From positions 1 to 11,517 of the forward strand of contig USBN01000043.1 in assembly GCA_900552935.1 (NCBI GenBank): a stretch of DNA of 11,517 nucleotides, read 5' to 3'. Under the pieces are notes generated by a model, which saw nothing but the letters and a program-made list of their open reading frames with translations, was not told the origin of the DNA and made no database searches. Each line of letters begins with the position of its first letter. The stretch's first letter is position 1. Positions 1 to 6,923 of the stretch are shown one piece after another. The position numbers and the translations under genes are program-made. This DNA is from an uncultured Coriobacteriaceae bacterium (GTDB lineage: Bacteria > Actinomycetota > Coriobacteriia > Coriobacteriales > Atopobiaceae).

Positions 1-871
1 TGAGCCACTTGGCGCCGATGGTGCCCATGTCCATGAGGCAGACGGGCTTGGCGTCGCGGCCGAGCTCGTGGCGGACCTCGAGGTACTTGTCGAACGCGGC
101 CTTGACGACCTCGTCATCGATCTGGACGTTTTCGAGCTGGGTGCCGAAGGTGGTGTGGCGGCAGTGGTCAGACCAGTAGGTGTCGATGACGCGAATCTCG
201 GTGATGGTGGGATTGCGCTTCTCGCTGGCGAAGTACTCCTGGCAGAACTTGATGTCCGCGAGGTCCATGGCAAGACCGCGGTTGGCGATGAAAGCGGCGA
301 GACCGGCCTCATCGAGGTTGGGGAAGGCGTCGAGAACCTCGACGTCGGCCGGGGTGGCGACCTCCATCTTGAGCGTCGCCTTGGTCGAGAGCGTCGCCTC
401 GCGGGCCTCGACCGGGTTGATCACGTAGTTCTTGATGGCATCGACGTCGGCGGCGGAGAGCTCGCCGGAGAGGACGTAGACCTTGGCGGAGCGAACGTCC
501 GGGCGCTCGCCGGCGCTCACGAGCTGGACGCACTCGCTGGCGGAATCCGCGCGCTGGTCGAACTGGCCGGGCAGGTACTCCACGGCGAAGACGGCGGTGC
601 CGGCCGGGGCGGAGGCGACGAAGCCGCGCTCATCGAGCTCGATGCCCTCGGCGGGGAGCTCGGCGGTGGCGGTGTCGACCTGCGGCTCGCTGAAGACGAT
701 GGGGACGCAGCGCTGGAACAGGGCCTCATCGACCCCCTCGACGTCATAGCGGTTGATGACGCGGAGGCCTGTCAGGCCACCGATACCGAGGATGGTGCGC
801 AGCTCTTGTGCGAGCTGCTGCGCCTCCACGTCGAAGCCCGGCTTCTTCTCAACGTAGATGCGAGAGACCAT
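1..871 (-). CDS. purL: Phosphoribosylformylglycinamidine synthase (long, clostridial type), N-terminal part
   Basis: PurL converts FGAR, glutamine and ATP to FGAM in the fourth step of de novo purine synthesis, in the cytosol. Only the first 290 residues are visible; the gene leaves the window at its left edge. Residues 1-65 begin MVSRIYVEKKPGF and resemble the PurS-like N-terminal domain of large single-chain PurL proteins. Residues 185-230 look like the linker helical region, and YWSDHCRHTTF at 232-242 is the classic PurL motif with the active-site histidine. The start is the ATG read from 871 down; an AGGA-like ribosome site lies a few bases upstream, and the PurS-like fold begins immediately. 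Proteins of this class usually run to about 1200-1250 residues, so roughly three quarters should lie outside. The reading frame is unbroken across the visible part. Identification is secure; the exact subtype is inferred from the fused N-terminus. Confidence 0.93.
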   Translation of the reverse strand, partial: MVSRIYVEKKPGFDVEAQQLAQELRTILGIGGLTGLRVINRYDVEGVDEALFQRCVPIVFSEPQVDTATAELPAEGIELDERGFVASAPAGTAVFAVEYLPGQFDQRADSASECVQLVSAGERPDVRSAKVYVLSGELSAADVDAIKNYVINPVEAREATLSTKATLKMEVATPADVEVLDAFPNLDEAGLAAFIANRGLAMDLADIKFCQEYFASEKRNPTITEIRVIDTYWSDHCRHTTFGTQLENVQIDDEVVKAAFDKYLEVRHELGRDAKPVCLMDMGTIGAKWL

Positions 872-979
872 TGATCCTGCCCTTCTCGGCTTTTGGCCGA
901 TTCGCGGTGCTTGGTTTCCTTGCGATGTGAATGCGGCTGGCTAGGCGGTCAGACCCAGCGCCGCGCGTGCCGCGGCACA

Positions 980-1029
980 GCTGGGCGGCCTTTGGCACAA
1001 CTCCTTATTATGCCGCGATACCGCCCAGC
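980..1029 (-). promoter_or_regulatory. Possible purL promoter within an inverted repeat
   Basis: On the minus strand CATAAT (1007-1012) is the best -10-like hexamer in the gap, but no good -35 hexamer sits 16-18 bases upstream. It is bracketed by a perfect 9-bp inverted repeat, GCTGGGCGG at 980-988 and CCGCCCAGC at 1021-1029, which extends to about 12 bp if one bulged base is allowed. A second palindrome, GTGCCGCGGCAC, lies at 967-978. This could be an operator or a leader-RNA hairpin. The function is inference. Confidence 0.25.
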
Positions 1030-1042
1030 GTGTTGGCCGCAA

Positions 1043-1071
1043 GTTGACAAAGGGACAGTCCCTTTGTCAAC
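1043..1071. repeat. Palindromic repeat A (perfect, 29 nt)
   Basis: Two perfect 14-nt arms, GTTGACAAAGGGAC and its reverse complement, surround a single A at 1057. The core GGGACAGTCCC is shared with the neighbouring repeat B. The reverse complement recurs at 2641-2669. The arms contain TTGACA on both strands, but no -10 box lies 17 bases away in either direction, so a promoter role is not supported. It resembles REP-type dispersed palindromes. Confidence 0.9.
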
Positions 1072-1082
1072 CCTGTGCGGGC

Positions 1083-1121
1083 CGCAACCTGAAAAAGGGA
1101 CAGTCCCTTTTTCAGGTTGCG
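1083..1121. repeat. Palindromic repeat B (perfect, 39 nt)
   Basis: Two perfect 19-nt arms surround a single A at 1102; the inner part is CCTGAAAAAGGGAC and its reverse complement. It has the same GGGACAGTCCC core as repeat A but different outer arms, with runs of five A and five T. A 31-nt reverse-complement copy lies at 2598-2628. It could form a very stable hairpin in RNA, but no T run follows it outside the stem. Confidence 0.9.
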
Positions 1122-1194
1122 TGCGTGAGCTCGGGCTGCGGTGGCGCTATGCTTGGAGAACTCGCGGGTTGACGGCTCAGGGAGGCCTTTCGCT

Positions 1195-2583
1195 ATGAAC
1201 GAGTTCGAGGCTACGAACGACGATTTCCGCCACTTGGATGACGGTCTTCCGCCGGAGATTCAGCGGCTCAAGGACGCGGGACAGCTCAGGCGTGCCATCC
1301 GCCTCATCGAGGGCGAGCTGCGTGCGGGAACGCGTCCCGAACTTGTGTCCTGCCTGCGCGCTGAACGTGCCCGCATGTTGCGTACGCCGCTCGACTTTTG
1401 CGTGACGCGAGAGGCGGCCCTCGAGCAGGTGCGTGCGGAGTGGCCGGATTTCTCCGAGGACGACCTCGACCGTCTCGTTGACACGCGACGTATCGATTGG
1501 CGCCTCGTTGAGGGAGAGCAATGCTTCCTCGACAACTTCGTCGACTCGCTGCGGAAGTATCCCGAGGACGTGCCTGGTCTCGCGTGCCCCGCGCAAGACC
1601 GTGCCGAGCAGCTTGCCGTTCTCGATGAGATGCGCGAGAAGGGATTTGCCGAGCGACGCATCCGCATCCGCGCGAGCATCGCAGCGGGCGAGGGCGTTGA
1701 CGTGGCGCCGGATACGCCCGTGCGCTGCTGGCTGCCTCTGCCCGCTAAGTGTCCGCAGGTCTGCGACATCCAGCTGCGAGATGCCACGTCGGGCGTCCAG
1801 GTGGCGCCCGCTGACGCGCCGCAGCGAACGGCCTATTGGGAGGCGTGCGGCGAGCGTGAGTTCTACGTGGACTACGAGTACACGATTCGCGCGCCGTACG
1901 TGGACCTTTGGTGCGAGGCGCCGGCTCCTGCCGAGAAGGATGCGCGCTTTGCCTCCGCGCCCGCGCCCGAGGTGGTGGATATTGCCGAGCAGCGGCCACA
2001 TGTTACGTTCACGCCCTACCTGCGCGAACTTGCGGATCGCCTGTTCGCGACCATCCCTGCCGATGACGCACTTGGCCGTGCGCGTGCCGCCTATGATTAC
2101 GTGACAAACAACGTCGACTACCGTTTCCAGCCTGAGTACCTGCTGCTCGATCCCATCGCAGACTCGTGCGTGAAGTCGCTTCGTGGCGACTGCGGCGTGT
2201 TTGCCGTCACGTTCATCACGCTGTGCCGCCTGGGCGGCGTGCCTGCACGCTGGCAGAGCGGCCTCTATGCGGCGCCCGATTACGTGGGACCGCATGACTG
2301 GGCGATGTTCTACGTCGAGGGACTTGGGTGGCTCTGGGCCGATTGCTCGTTCGGCTCCTCCGCTCGCCGCGACGGCGACGAGGCACGCCGCCGCTTCTAC
2401 TTTGGCAATCTTGGCCCGTGGCGCATGGTCGCGAACTCGCAGTTCATGGCTCCGCTTACGCCTGCGTGCGACATTCTGCGCGCGGACCCGTATGACAACC
2501 AGGTTGGCGAGCTGGTCGTCGGCGATCGCGGGCTCACCTTCCATGACTTCACCTGGCAAACCACCCTCGTCTCCATGAGCTAG
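1195..2583 (+). CDS. Transglutaminase-like domain protein (cytosolic)
   Basis: The product is 462 residues. Its C-terminal half carries a transglutaminase-like (papain-fold) domain with a complete apparent triad: Cys333 in RGDCGVFA, His367 in GPHDWA and Asp383 in WADCSFG. The family includes peptidases, amidases and cross-linking enzymes, so the substrate cannot be read from the sequence. Residues 1-160 are helical and charged and resemble no domain I can name; 160-260 look like a beta-rich linker of the kind that often precedes such domains. There is no signal peptide or membrane segment, so it should act in the cytosol. The ATG at 1195 is chosen because GGGAGG lies about 9 bases upstream; a longer frame opening at 1141 has no such site. 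The gene is bracketed by mirrored palindromes A-B and B'-A', which is unusual. The domain call is firm; the role is unknown. Confidence 0.85.
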   Translation: MNEFEATNDDFRHLDDGLPPEIQRLKDAGQLRRAIRLIEGELRAGTRPELVSCLRAERARMLRTPLDFCVTREAALEQVRAEWPDFSEDDLDRLVDTRRIDWRLVEGEQCFLDNFVDSLRKYPEDVPGLACPAQDRAEQLAVLDEMREKGFAERRIRIRASIAAGEGVDVAPDTPVRCWLPLPAKCPQVCDIQLRDATSGVQVAPADAPQRTAYWEACGEREFYVDYEYTIRAPYVDLWCEAPAPAEKDARFASAPAPEVVDIAEQRPHVTFTPYLRELADRLFATIPADDALGRARAAYDYVTNNVDYRFQPEYLLLDPIADSCVKSLRGDCGVFAVTFITLCRLGGVPARWQSGLYAAPDYVGPHDWAMFYVEGLGWLWADCSFGSSARRDGDEARRRFYFGNLGPWRMVANSQFMAPLTPACDILRADPYDNQVGELVVGDRGLTFHDFTWQTTLVSMS

Positions 2584-2597
2584 TGGCCTCGCGCGAA

Positions 2598-2628
2598 ACC
2601 TGAAAAAGGGACTGTCCCTTTTTCAGGT
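2598..2628. repeat. Palindromic repeat B' (perfect, 31 nt)
   Basis: Two perfect 15-nt arms, ACCTGAAAAAGGGAC and its reverse complement, surround a single T at 2613. It is the reverse complement of the central 31 nt of repeat B. It lies 14 bp after the transglutaminase stop codon, so it could form a hairpin in the 3' end of that transcript. No external T run supports calling it a terminator. Confidence 0.88.
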
Positions 2629-2640
2629 GGCGGCGCGCGG

Positions 2641-2669
2641 GTTGACAAAGGGACTGTCCCTTTGTCAAC
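2641..2669. repeat. Palindromic repeat A' (perfect, 29 nt)
   Basis: An exact reverse complement of repeat A (1043-1071), with T at the centre (2655). It ends only 9 bp before the ATG of the downstream U32 gene, so it occupies the region where a ribosome-binding site and the proximal promoter would normally lie. The A-B order upstream of the transglutaminase gene is mirrored here as B'-A'. Confidence 0.9.
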
Positions 2670-2678
2670 TTGTTTGGG

Positions 2679-3947
2679 ATGAGAACTAGGGATGACATAC
2701 CTGAGCTCTTGGCGCCGGCGGGGGATCGTGAGGCGTTCCTTGCTGCCGTCGCGGCGGGGGCGGATGCGATCTATTGCGGCGTTACCGGCGAGCTCAACGC
2801 CCGCCGCCGTGCGGGAGGTATCGGGCCTGGCGAGCTCGCGGGGCTATGCGACTTCGCCCACGCTCGCGATGTTCGCGTTTACGTGACGATGAACGTTGTC
2901 GTGAAGCAGGCGGAGCTCGCTGGTGCCGTTGCCGCGGCGGGTCGTGTGCTCGACGCGGGTGCTGACGCCCTCATCATCCAGGACCTGGGCTTTATTGCCG
3001 AGGTGCATCGTCTATTTCCCTCGGCGGAGATTCACGTCTCGACCCAGGCGAACGTACATGACGCCCGTGGGGTCCGTCTGTGCGAGCAGCTTGGCGCCTC
3101 GCGCGTGACACTCTCTCGCGAGCTGCCGCTAGCGGAGATTGCTGCCATTGCCGCGGAGACGAACGCGGAGCTCGAGGTCTTCTCGCACGGGGCAATTTGC
3201 CCCAGCTATTCGGGCATATGCATGCTCTCGAGCTTCCTTCGCGAGGGCCGCTCTCCCAACCGGGGTCTCTGCGCCCAGCCGTGTCGCTTGCCGTTCGATC
3301 TTGTGGACGAGCGCGGCGTGCGCCTTCAGGTGCCGGATCGCGAACGCCCGCTCTGCACGCATGACAACTGCGTGATTGATGACTTGGGACCCATGATTGA
3401 CGCGGGCGTCTCCGCCTTCAAGCTCGAGGGACGCATGAAGCCGGCGGCATACGTTTGGGCCGTTACCTCGGCATATCGAGCGGCGCTTGACGCGATTGCC
3501 GCCGGAGCCGACGTACCTGGCTCTGCGCGGTCCCGTCTCAAGCGCACGTTCAACCGTGGCCTCACCGACGCGTATCTGCATGGCACCTCGGGAAACGAGC
3601 TCATGAGCTATGAGCGTAGCGGCAACCGCGGCGAGTTTGTGGGCGAGGTCGTGGTGTTCGAGCCCGAGCCCGGCTTCAAGCCGCGCGATGGCCAGCGGCT
3701 GCGCGGCACCGTGCGCGTGCGTCTCACCGCACCCGTGGGGGAGGGGGACTCCATCGAGCTCAGGCCGCAGAGGGATCCCGAGCGCTTTCTCGTGGTCAAG
3801 GCTCCGTATGACGCGCGAGCGGGAGACGTCATCGAGTGCTCCTGTCCCAGGCCGATGGAGCCGGGCATCCCCGCGCGAGTCACGAAATCCGTGGCATTGG
3901 AGCTTGCGGCGGCAAGGGCGGTGAGCGAGCTTGAGCAAGAACTGTGA
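2679..3947 (+). CDS. U32 family protein (peptidase U32 / RNA-modification type)
   Basis: The product is 422 residues. Residues 8-205 match the U32 fold, opening PELLAPAGD with a TIM-barrel-like pattern. Residues 167-184 fit the U32 signature E-x-F-x2-G-A-I-C-x4-G-x-C-x-L-S exactly. Cys174, Cys181, Cys198 and Cys202 are the set that relatives such as UbiU/UbiV use to hold an iron-sulfur cluster. SAFKLEGRMK (245-254) is a second family hallmark. Despite the peptidase label, characterised members (RlhA, TrhP, UbiU/V) act in RNA or ubiquinone hydroxylation, so an RNA-modifying role is likelier than proteolysis; this is inference. Residues 315-405 form a beta-rich C-terminal domain. ATG 2679 is preferred over TTG 2670, which directly abuts palindrome A'. 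Neither has a clear ribosome site. The 3' end overlaps the next gene by 17 nt. Confidence 0.88.
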   Translation: MRTRDDIPELLAPAGDREAFLAAVAAGADAIYCGVTGELNARRRAGGIGPGELAGLCDFAHARDVRVYVTMNVVVKQAELAGAVAAAGRVLDAGADALIIQDLGFIAEVHRLFPSAEIHVSTQANVHDARGVRLCEQLGASRVTLSRELPLAEIAAIAAETNAELEVFSHGAICPSYSGICMLSSFLREGRSPNRGLCAQPCRLPFDLVDERGVRLQVPDRERPLCTHDNCVIDDLGPMIDAGVSAFKLEGRMKPAAYVWAVTSAYRAALDAIAAGADVPGSARSRLKRTFNRGLTDAYLHGTSGNELMSYERSGNRGEFVGEVVVFEPEPGFKPRDGQRLRGTVRVRLTAPVGEGDSIELRPQRDPERFLVVKAPYDARAGDVIECSCPRPMEPGIPARVTKSVALELAAARAVSELEQEL

Positions 3948-4731
3948 GCTCTGCGCGCTCGTGCGCAGCATCGATGATGCGCTCGTTATGCGCGCTGCTG
4001 GCGCCACCCGTATTTACCTCGACGTTATTGACGCGCAGCCCGCGCCTGAACTTCTTGTTCGCGTGGCGGAGGAGGGCGTCGTCCCCGTGCTGGACGAGGT
4101 CTGCCGCGAGGCGGACCATGCTCGCGTTGACCCGTGGGTGCGTGGCGGGATGCCAGCGGCGGTGGGTAATGTCTCCGAGCTCGCCCTCGCCCGCGAGCGC
4201 GGCGCCCTTGTCGAGGCGCGCTCCTGTATTCCTGTGCACAACACGTCTACGCTGCTGCTTATTGGCGATCTTGGTGCTCGGCTCGCCTGGCTGTCTCCGG
4301 AGCTCTCGCTTGATGAGGCGCGCGAGCTTGCGCGAGCGGATGCCTTGCCGCTTGGCGCGACCGTCTATGGGCGTCCGCGCATCATGACATGCGAGCACTG
4401 TGCCTTGCAGGTCGCCTATGACTGCGATCACGACCATGCGCATTGCCCGCATCGGAGTGAGGCCCATTGGCTCGCGAACATAGATGACCGCGCCCTGCCC
4501 GTGCGCACGGATGCCTGCGGTCGCTCTCGCATCTACCTCGATGAGCCTCTCGATCTTGTGCCCTATGCGGCCAAGCTTGCCGAGGCGGGCGTTGCCCGTC
4601 TGCTCGTCGACGCCGCATCGACGAGTGTGGACGAGGCCTGCGACGCGCTCGCGAGGCTTTGCCGCGCGCTTGTCGGGGAGAGCGTGGAGCGGCACGGCAT
4701 CGAAGGCCTTGCCCAAACGGGCGTCGAGTAG
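3931..4731 (+). CDS. U32-like companion protein, second half of a split U32 unit
   Basis: The product is 266 residues from a TTG start that overlaps the previous gene by 17 nt, with GGCGGTGAG just upstream, which suggests translational coupling. GTG 3961 is an alternative start. The sequence looks like a partial TIM barrel: VGNVSELALARERGA, then IPVHNTSTL, then LGATVYGRPRIMTCEHC, ending in a segment like the tail of COG0826 proteins (PVRTDACGRSRIYLDEPLDL). Cys154, Cys157, Cys165, Cys172 and Cys196, with several histidines between, could bind a metal or iron-sulfur cluster. Many relatives carry U32 modules in one long chain, so this pair looks like such a protein split in two. The alternatives are a heterodimer like UbiU/UbiV or a former fusion gene divided by mutation. 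The overlap and intact frames favour two working genes. Function is inferred only. Confidence 0.72.
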   Translation: MSKNCELCALVRSIDDALVMRAAGATRIYLDVIDAQPAPELLVRVAEEGVVPVLDEVCREADHARVDPWVRGGMPAAVGNVSELALARERGALVEARSCIPVHNTSTLLLIGDLGARLAWLSPELSLDEARELARADALPLGATVYGRPRIMTCEHCALQVAYDCDHDHAHCPHRSEAHWLANIDDRALPVRTDACGRSRIYLDEPLDLVPYAAKLAEAGVARLLVDAASTSVDEACDALARLCRALVGESVERHGIEGLAQTGVE

Positions 4732-4760
4732 CTAGCCTCCCGCACGGCGTTCCGGAGCGA

Positions 4761-4856
4761 CGAGGCGTCCCCATAGCGAGGCGCCCCCGCGGCGAGAACC
4801 CCCCTGCGCCGAGATACCCCGCGCTGAGCCGCCCCCGTGCCGAGTCGCACCCTCTA
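4761..4856. repeat. Degenerate 16-nt tandem repeat, about six units
   Basis: Six units of 15-17 nt begin at about 4761, 4777, 4793, 4810, 4825 and 4841, with approximate consensus CGAGNCGCCCCCGNGC. They fill the convergent gap between the U32 companion gene and the TetM-like gene, and the last unit reaches that gene's stop codon (4854-4856). The copies are diverged, so this is an old array or low-complexity drift. No clear rho-independent terminator is visible in the gap. Confidence 0.6.
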
Positions 4857-6857
4857 TCGCCCCGTCTCGCCCATGACCTCTGCCGCCGAGCGCCAGGGGC
4901 GCAGCCGCGACTGATCCACCTCGACATGAGCGTGCTCCGGCACCTCATGCCACTTGACGGTGTACCCCGCGCCATGGCTGCAAAAGACCGAATCCGGCGT
5001 GTTGGGAAGGTCCGCCTCGGGGTCATATCCCGCTTCCGCAATAACGCGATCTGCGTCGTGACACGGCTCATAGCCGGAGAACTCAAGAGAGATCCTTCCT
5101 TGGCCACTCGTGTATTCGGCGAGCTGCAAGGCGTAGTCGCCGAGCTCGGACGCGGGAACCTCGCCTGCGAGCCGGGCCTCGTCGCCCACCTGCTCGGGAG
5201 AGCCGAAGCGTGCGGACATCCTCGTGAGGTCAGACATCGCGCGGCCGATCTTGTCTGCGGGCAACTCGAGCTCAAACGCGTACCACGGCTCCAGCAGTAC
5301 GCATTCTTCGAGCTCGCGGGCCGTCATGAGTGCCTGTCGCATCGCGCGATAGGTTGCTTGCCTGAAGTCGCCGCCCTCGGTGTGTTTGAGGTGGGCGCGG
5401 CCTCCAACGAGGGTTATGCGAACGTCAGTCACGGGCGCGCCGGTGAGAACGCCCATGAGCTCTCGTTCCTGCGCGTTCGTGAGGATGAGGCGCTGCCAGT
5501 TGCGGTCGAGGTCATCCTCGGAGCACTCGGAGCCAAACGTCACGCCGCTGCCACGCGGCGCTGGGTCGAGGCGGAGATGAACCTCGGCGTAGTGACGCAG
5601 GGGCTCGAAGTGGCCAACGCCCATGACTGGCCTCGAGATGGTCTCCTCGTACAGGATGCTGCCCGGGCCAAAGCCGATATCGAGGCCATAGCTGCGCGTC
5701 ATGAGGTCGCGAACGACCTCGAGCTGGACTGCCCCCATAAGCCTCAGGCGAATCTCCTGCAGGTGCTCGTCCCAGGAGACGGCGAGCATGGGGTCCTCCT
5801 CGGCAAGCTCTCGCAAGGCGCTGAGTACCGTGTGGATGTCGGCGTCGCCCGTGAGCACGCCGTAGGTGAGGACGGGCGCCAAGACGGGACGCTCCGGCGC
5901 GGGTTCGGCGCCCAGCGCGTCTCCTGGGCGAACGTGCGAGAGACCCGTTACGGCGCAGACGCCGCCGGCGGAGACGTTTGATATGGGTTCGAAGCGCGAT
6001 CCCGTATAGATGCGGAGCTCGTTGATCTTCTCGGACCAGGGGATACCGTCTGCCACACCGTTCACCTGCTGGCGGGCGCGGAGCTCGCCGCCGGTGATCT
6101 TGAGCCAGGCGATTCGCTCGCCGCGCTCGCCACGGCTTACACGATACACGCGAGCGGCGAACTCGCCGGGCCAGGCACGGTCGGGCGCGAGCTTGGCGAT
6201 GGCATCCAAAAGCTCGGCCACGCCCTCGTTTTTGAGGGCCGAGCCAAACAGGCACGGAAAGACGTGGCGCTCGGCGAAGAGACGTCGAGTGGTCGCGTCG
6301 CTGAGCCGGCCTGTCTCGAGAAACTCCTCGAGCGCCGCCTCGTCCGTCATGGCAGCGGCTTCGCCGGTTAGCTCCTCGATGGGGAGGCATCCCTCGGAGA
6401 GCCTTGCGCGCTGGGCCGCGACCAAGGCGTTCTTCTCGGCGGGAGAGCCCGCGTCAGGTAGGAGATCGACCTTGTTCGCGAAGATGATGGTGGGGATGTC
6501 GTGACATTCGAGCAGGCGCCAAAGGGTGCGAGTGCGACCCTGGATGCCATCGTTTGCGCCTACGACGAGTACCGCGAGGTCGAGGGCGGCGAGCGTCCGC
6601 TCCGCCTCGGCGGAGAAATCGACGTGACCGGGGGAGTCTACCAGTGTGATCGCGGTGTCTGCGTGCTCGAGGGCCGCCTGGGAGGAGAAGATCGTGATGC
6701 CACGGTCGCGCTCCATGAGGTCGGTGTCGAGGTGGGAGTCGCCGCGGTCGACGCGACCGCAGGTGCGGATGGTGCCCGCGTCGAACAGCATCGCTTCTGC
6801 GAGCGTGGTCTTACCTGCGTCGACGTGCGCCAATATGCCGACAACCGTCTGCCTCAT
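4854..6857 (-). CDS. TetM/EF-G-like translational GTPase (ribosomal-protection family, probably not resistance)
   Basis: The product is 667 residues, close to the 640-odd of Tet(M). GTPase motifs are complete: G1 AHVDAGKT (10-17), G2 RGITI (52-56), G3 DSPGH (74-78), G4 NKVD (128-131) and G5 SAL (206-208). EF-G-like domains II-V follow, with a domain V region near 525-600. These proteins bind the ribosome and use GTP to displace tetracycline or remodel stalled complexes. The domain IV loop, where Tet(M) and Tet(O) have a SPVSTPADF-type sequence, reads GRAHLKHTEGGDF (486-498) and lacks the Pro-rich tip. This suggests a chromosomal housekeeping relative rather than a proven resistance gene. ATG 6857 is chosen because GGGAG lies five bases upstream and the conserved N-terminus starts there; an 83-codon upstream extension is unlike the family. 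Base use matches its neighbours, giving no sign of recent transfer. Confidence 0.88.
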   Translation of the reverse strand: MRQTVVGILAHVDAGKTTLAEAMLFDAGTIRTCGRVDRGDSHLDTDLMERDRGITIFSSQAALEHADTAITLVDSPGHVDFSAEAERTLAALDLAVLVVGANDGIQGRTRTLWRLLECHDIPTIIFANKVDLLPDAGSPAEKNALVAAQRARLSEGCLPIEELTGEAAAMTDEAALEEFLETGRLSDATTRRLFAERHVFPCLFGSALKNEGVAELLDAIAKLAPDRAWPGEFAARVYRVSRGERGERIAWLKITGGELRARQQVNGVADGIPWSEKINELRIYTGSRFEPISNVSAGGVCAVTGLSHVRPGDALGAEPAPERPVLAPVLTYGVLTGDADIHTVLSALRELAEEDPMLAVSWDEHLQEIRLRLMGAVQLEVVRDLMTRSYGLDIGFGPGSILYEETISRPVMGVGHFEPLRHYAEVHLRLDPAPRGSGVTFGSECSEDDLDRNWQRLILTNAQERELMGVLTGAPVTDVRITLVGGRAHLKHTEGGDFRQATYRAMRQALMTARELEECVLLEPWYAFELELPADKIGRAMSDLTRMSARFGSPEQVGDEARLAGEVPASELGDYALQLAEYTSGQGRISLEFSGYEPCHDADRVIAEAGYDPEADLPNTPDSVFCSHGAGYTVKWHEVPEHAHVEVDQSRLRPWRSAAEVMGETGR

Positions 6858-6894
6858 AGGTCTCCCGAGCGTTGTGTGCTTGCGTGTGGGTGCA

Positions 6895-6923
6895 ATCGTC
6901 TCCCCGGTGAGCGTCTTGGTCAA
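6895..6923 (-). promoter_or_regulatory. Possible promoter of the TetM-like gene
   Basis: On the minus strand TTGACC (6918-6923) and GACGAT (6895-6900) are 17 bases apart, which would give a leader of about 30 nt before the ATG at 6857. The -35 is good (5 of 6); the -10 is weak (3 of 6). The -35 lies inside the dyad CGTCTTG-GT-CAAGACG (6912-6927), which could be an operator. No Tet(M)-style leader peptide was found. Confidence 0.3.

Larger units (their letters stand above)
872..1194. other. Divergent intergenic region purL / transglutaminase gene
   Basis: This 323-bp gap separates two divergently transcribed genes. It holds a G+C-rich purL leader side (872-1040) and two long palindromes (1043-1121), then about 73 bp leading to the transglutaminase gene. 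Small open frames crossing it include the palindromes and have no ribosome site, so no gene is called. A short hairpin (TCGGC/GCCGA arms, 886-900) lies just upstream of the purL ribosome site but lacks a T run. Confidence 0.6.

Noticed and set aside
1043..1072. Promoter based on TTGACA inside palindrome A
   Set aside because: No -10-like hexamer lies 16-18 bases away on either strand. The TTGACA is part of the palindrome arm.
1177..2559. 460-codon open frame antisense to the transglutaminase gene
   Set aside because: It is a shadow frame in G+C-rich DNA. The product lacks recognisable motifs, whereas the plus strand has a catalytic triad and ribosome site.
2670..2678. TTG start for the U32 gene
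   Set aside because: It directly abuts palindrome A' and has no ribosome site; ATG 2679 is three codons later and also close to the family N-terminus.
4659..5981. 440-codon plus-strand frame opposite the TetM-like gene
   Set aside because: The opposite strand encodes an intact GTPase; this frame also runs through the tandem repeats and has no motif.
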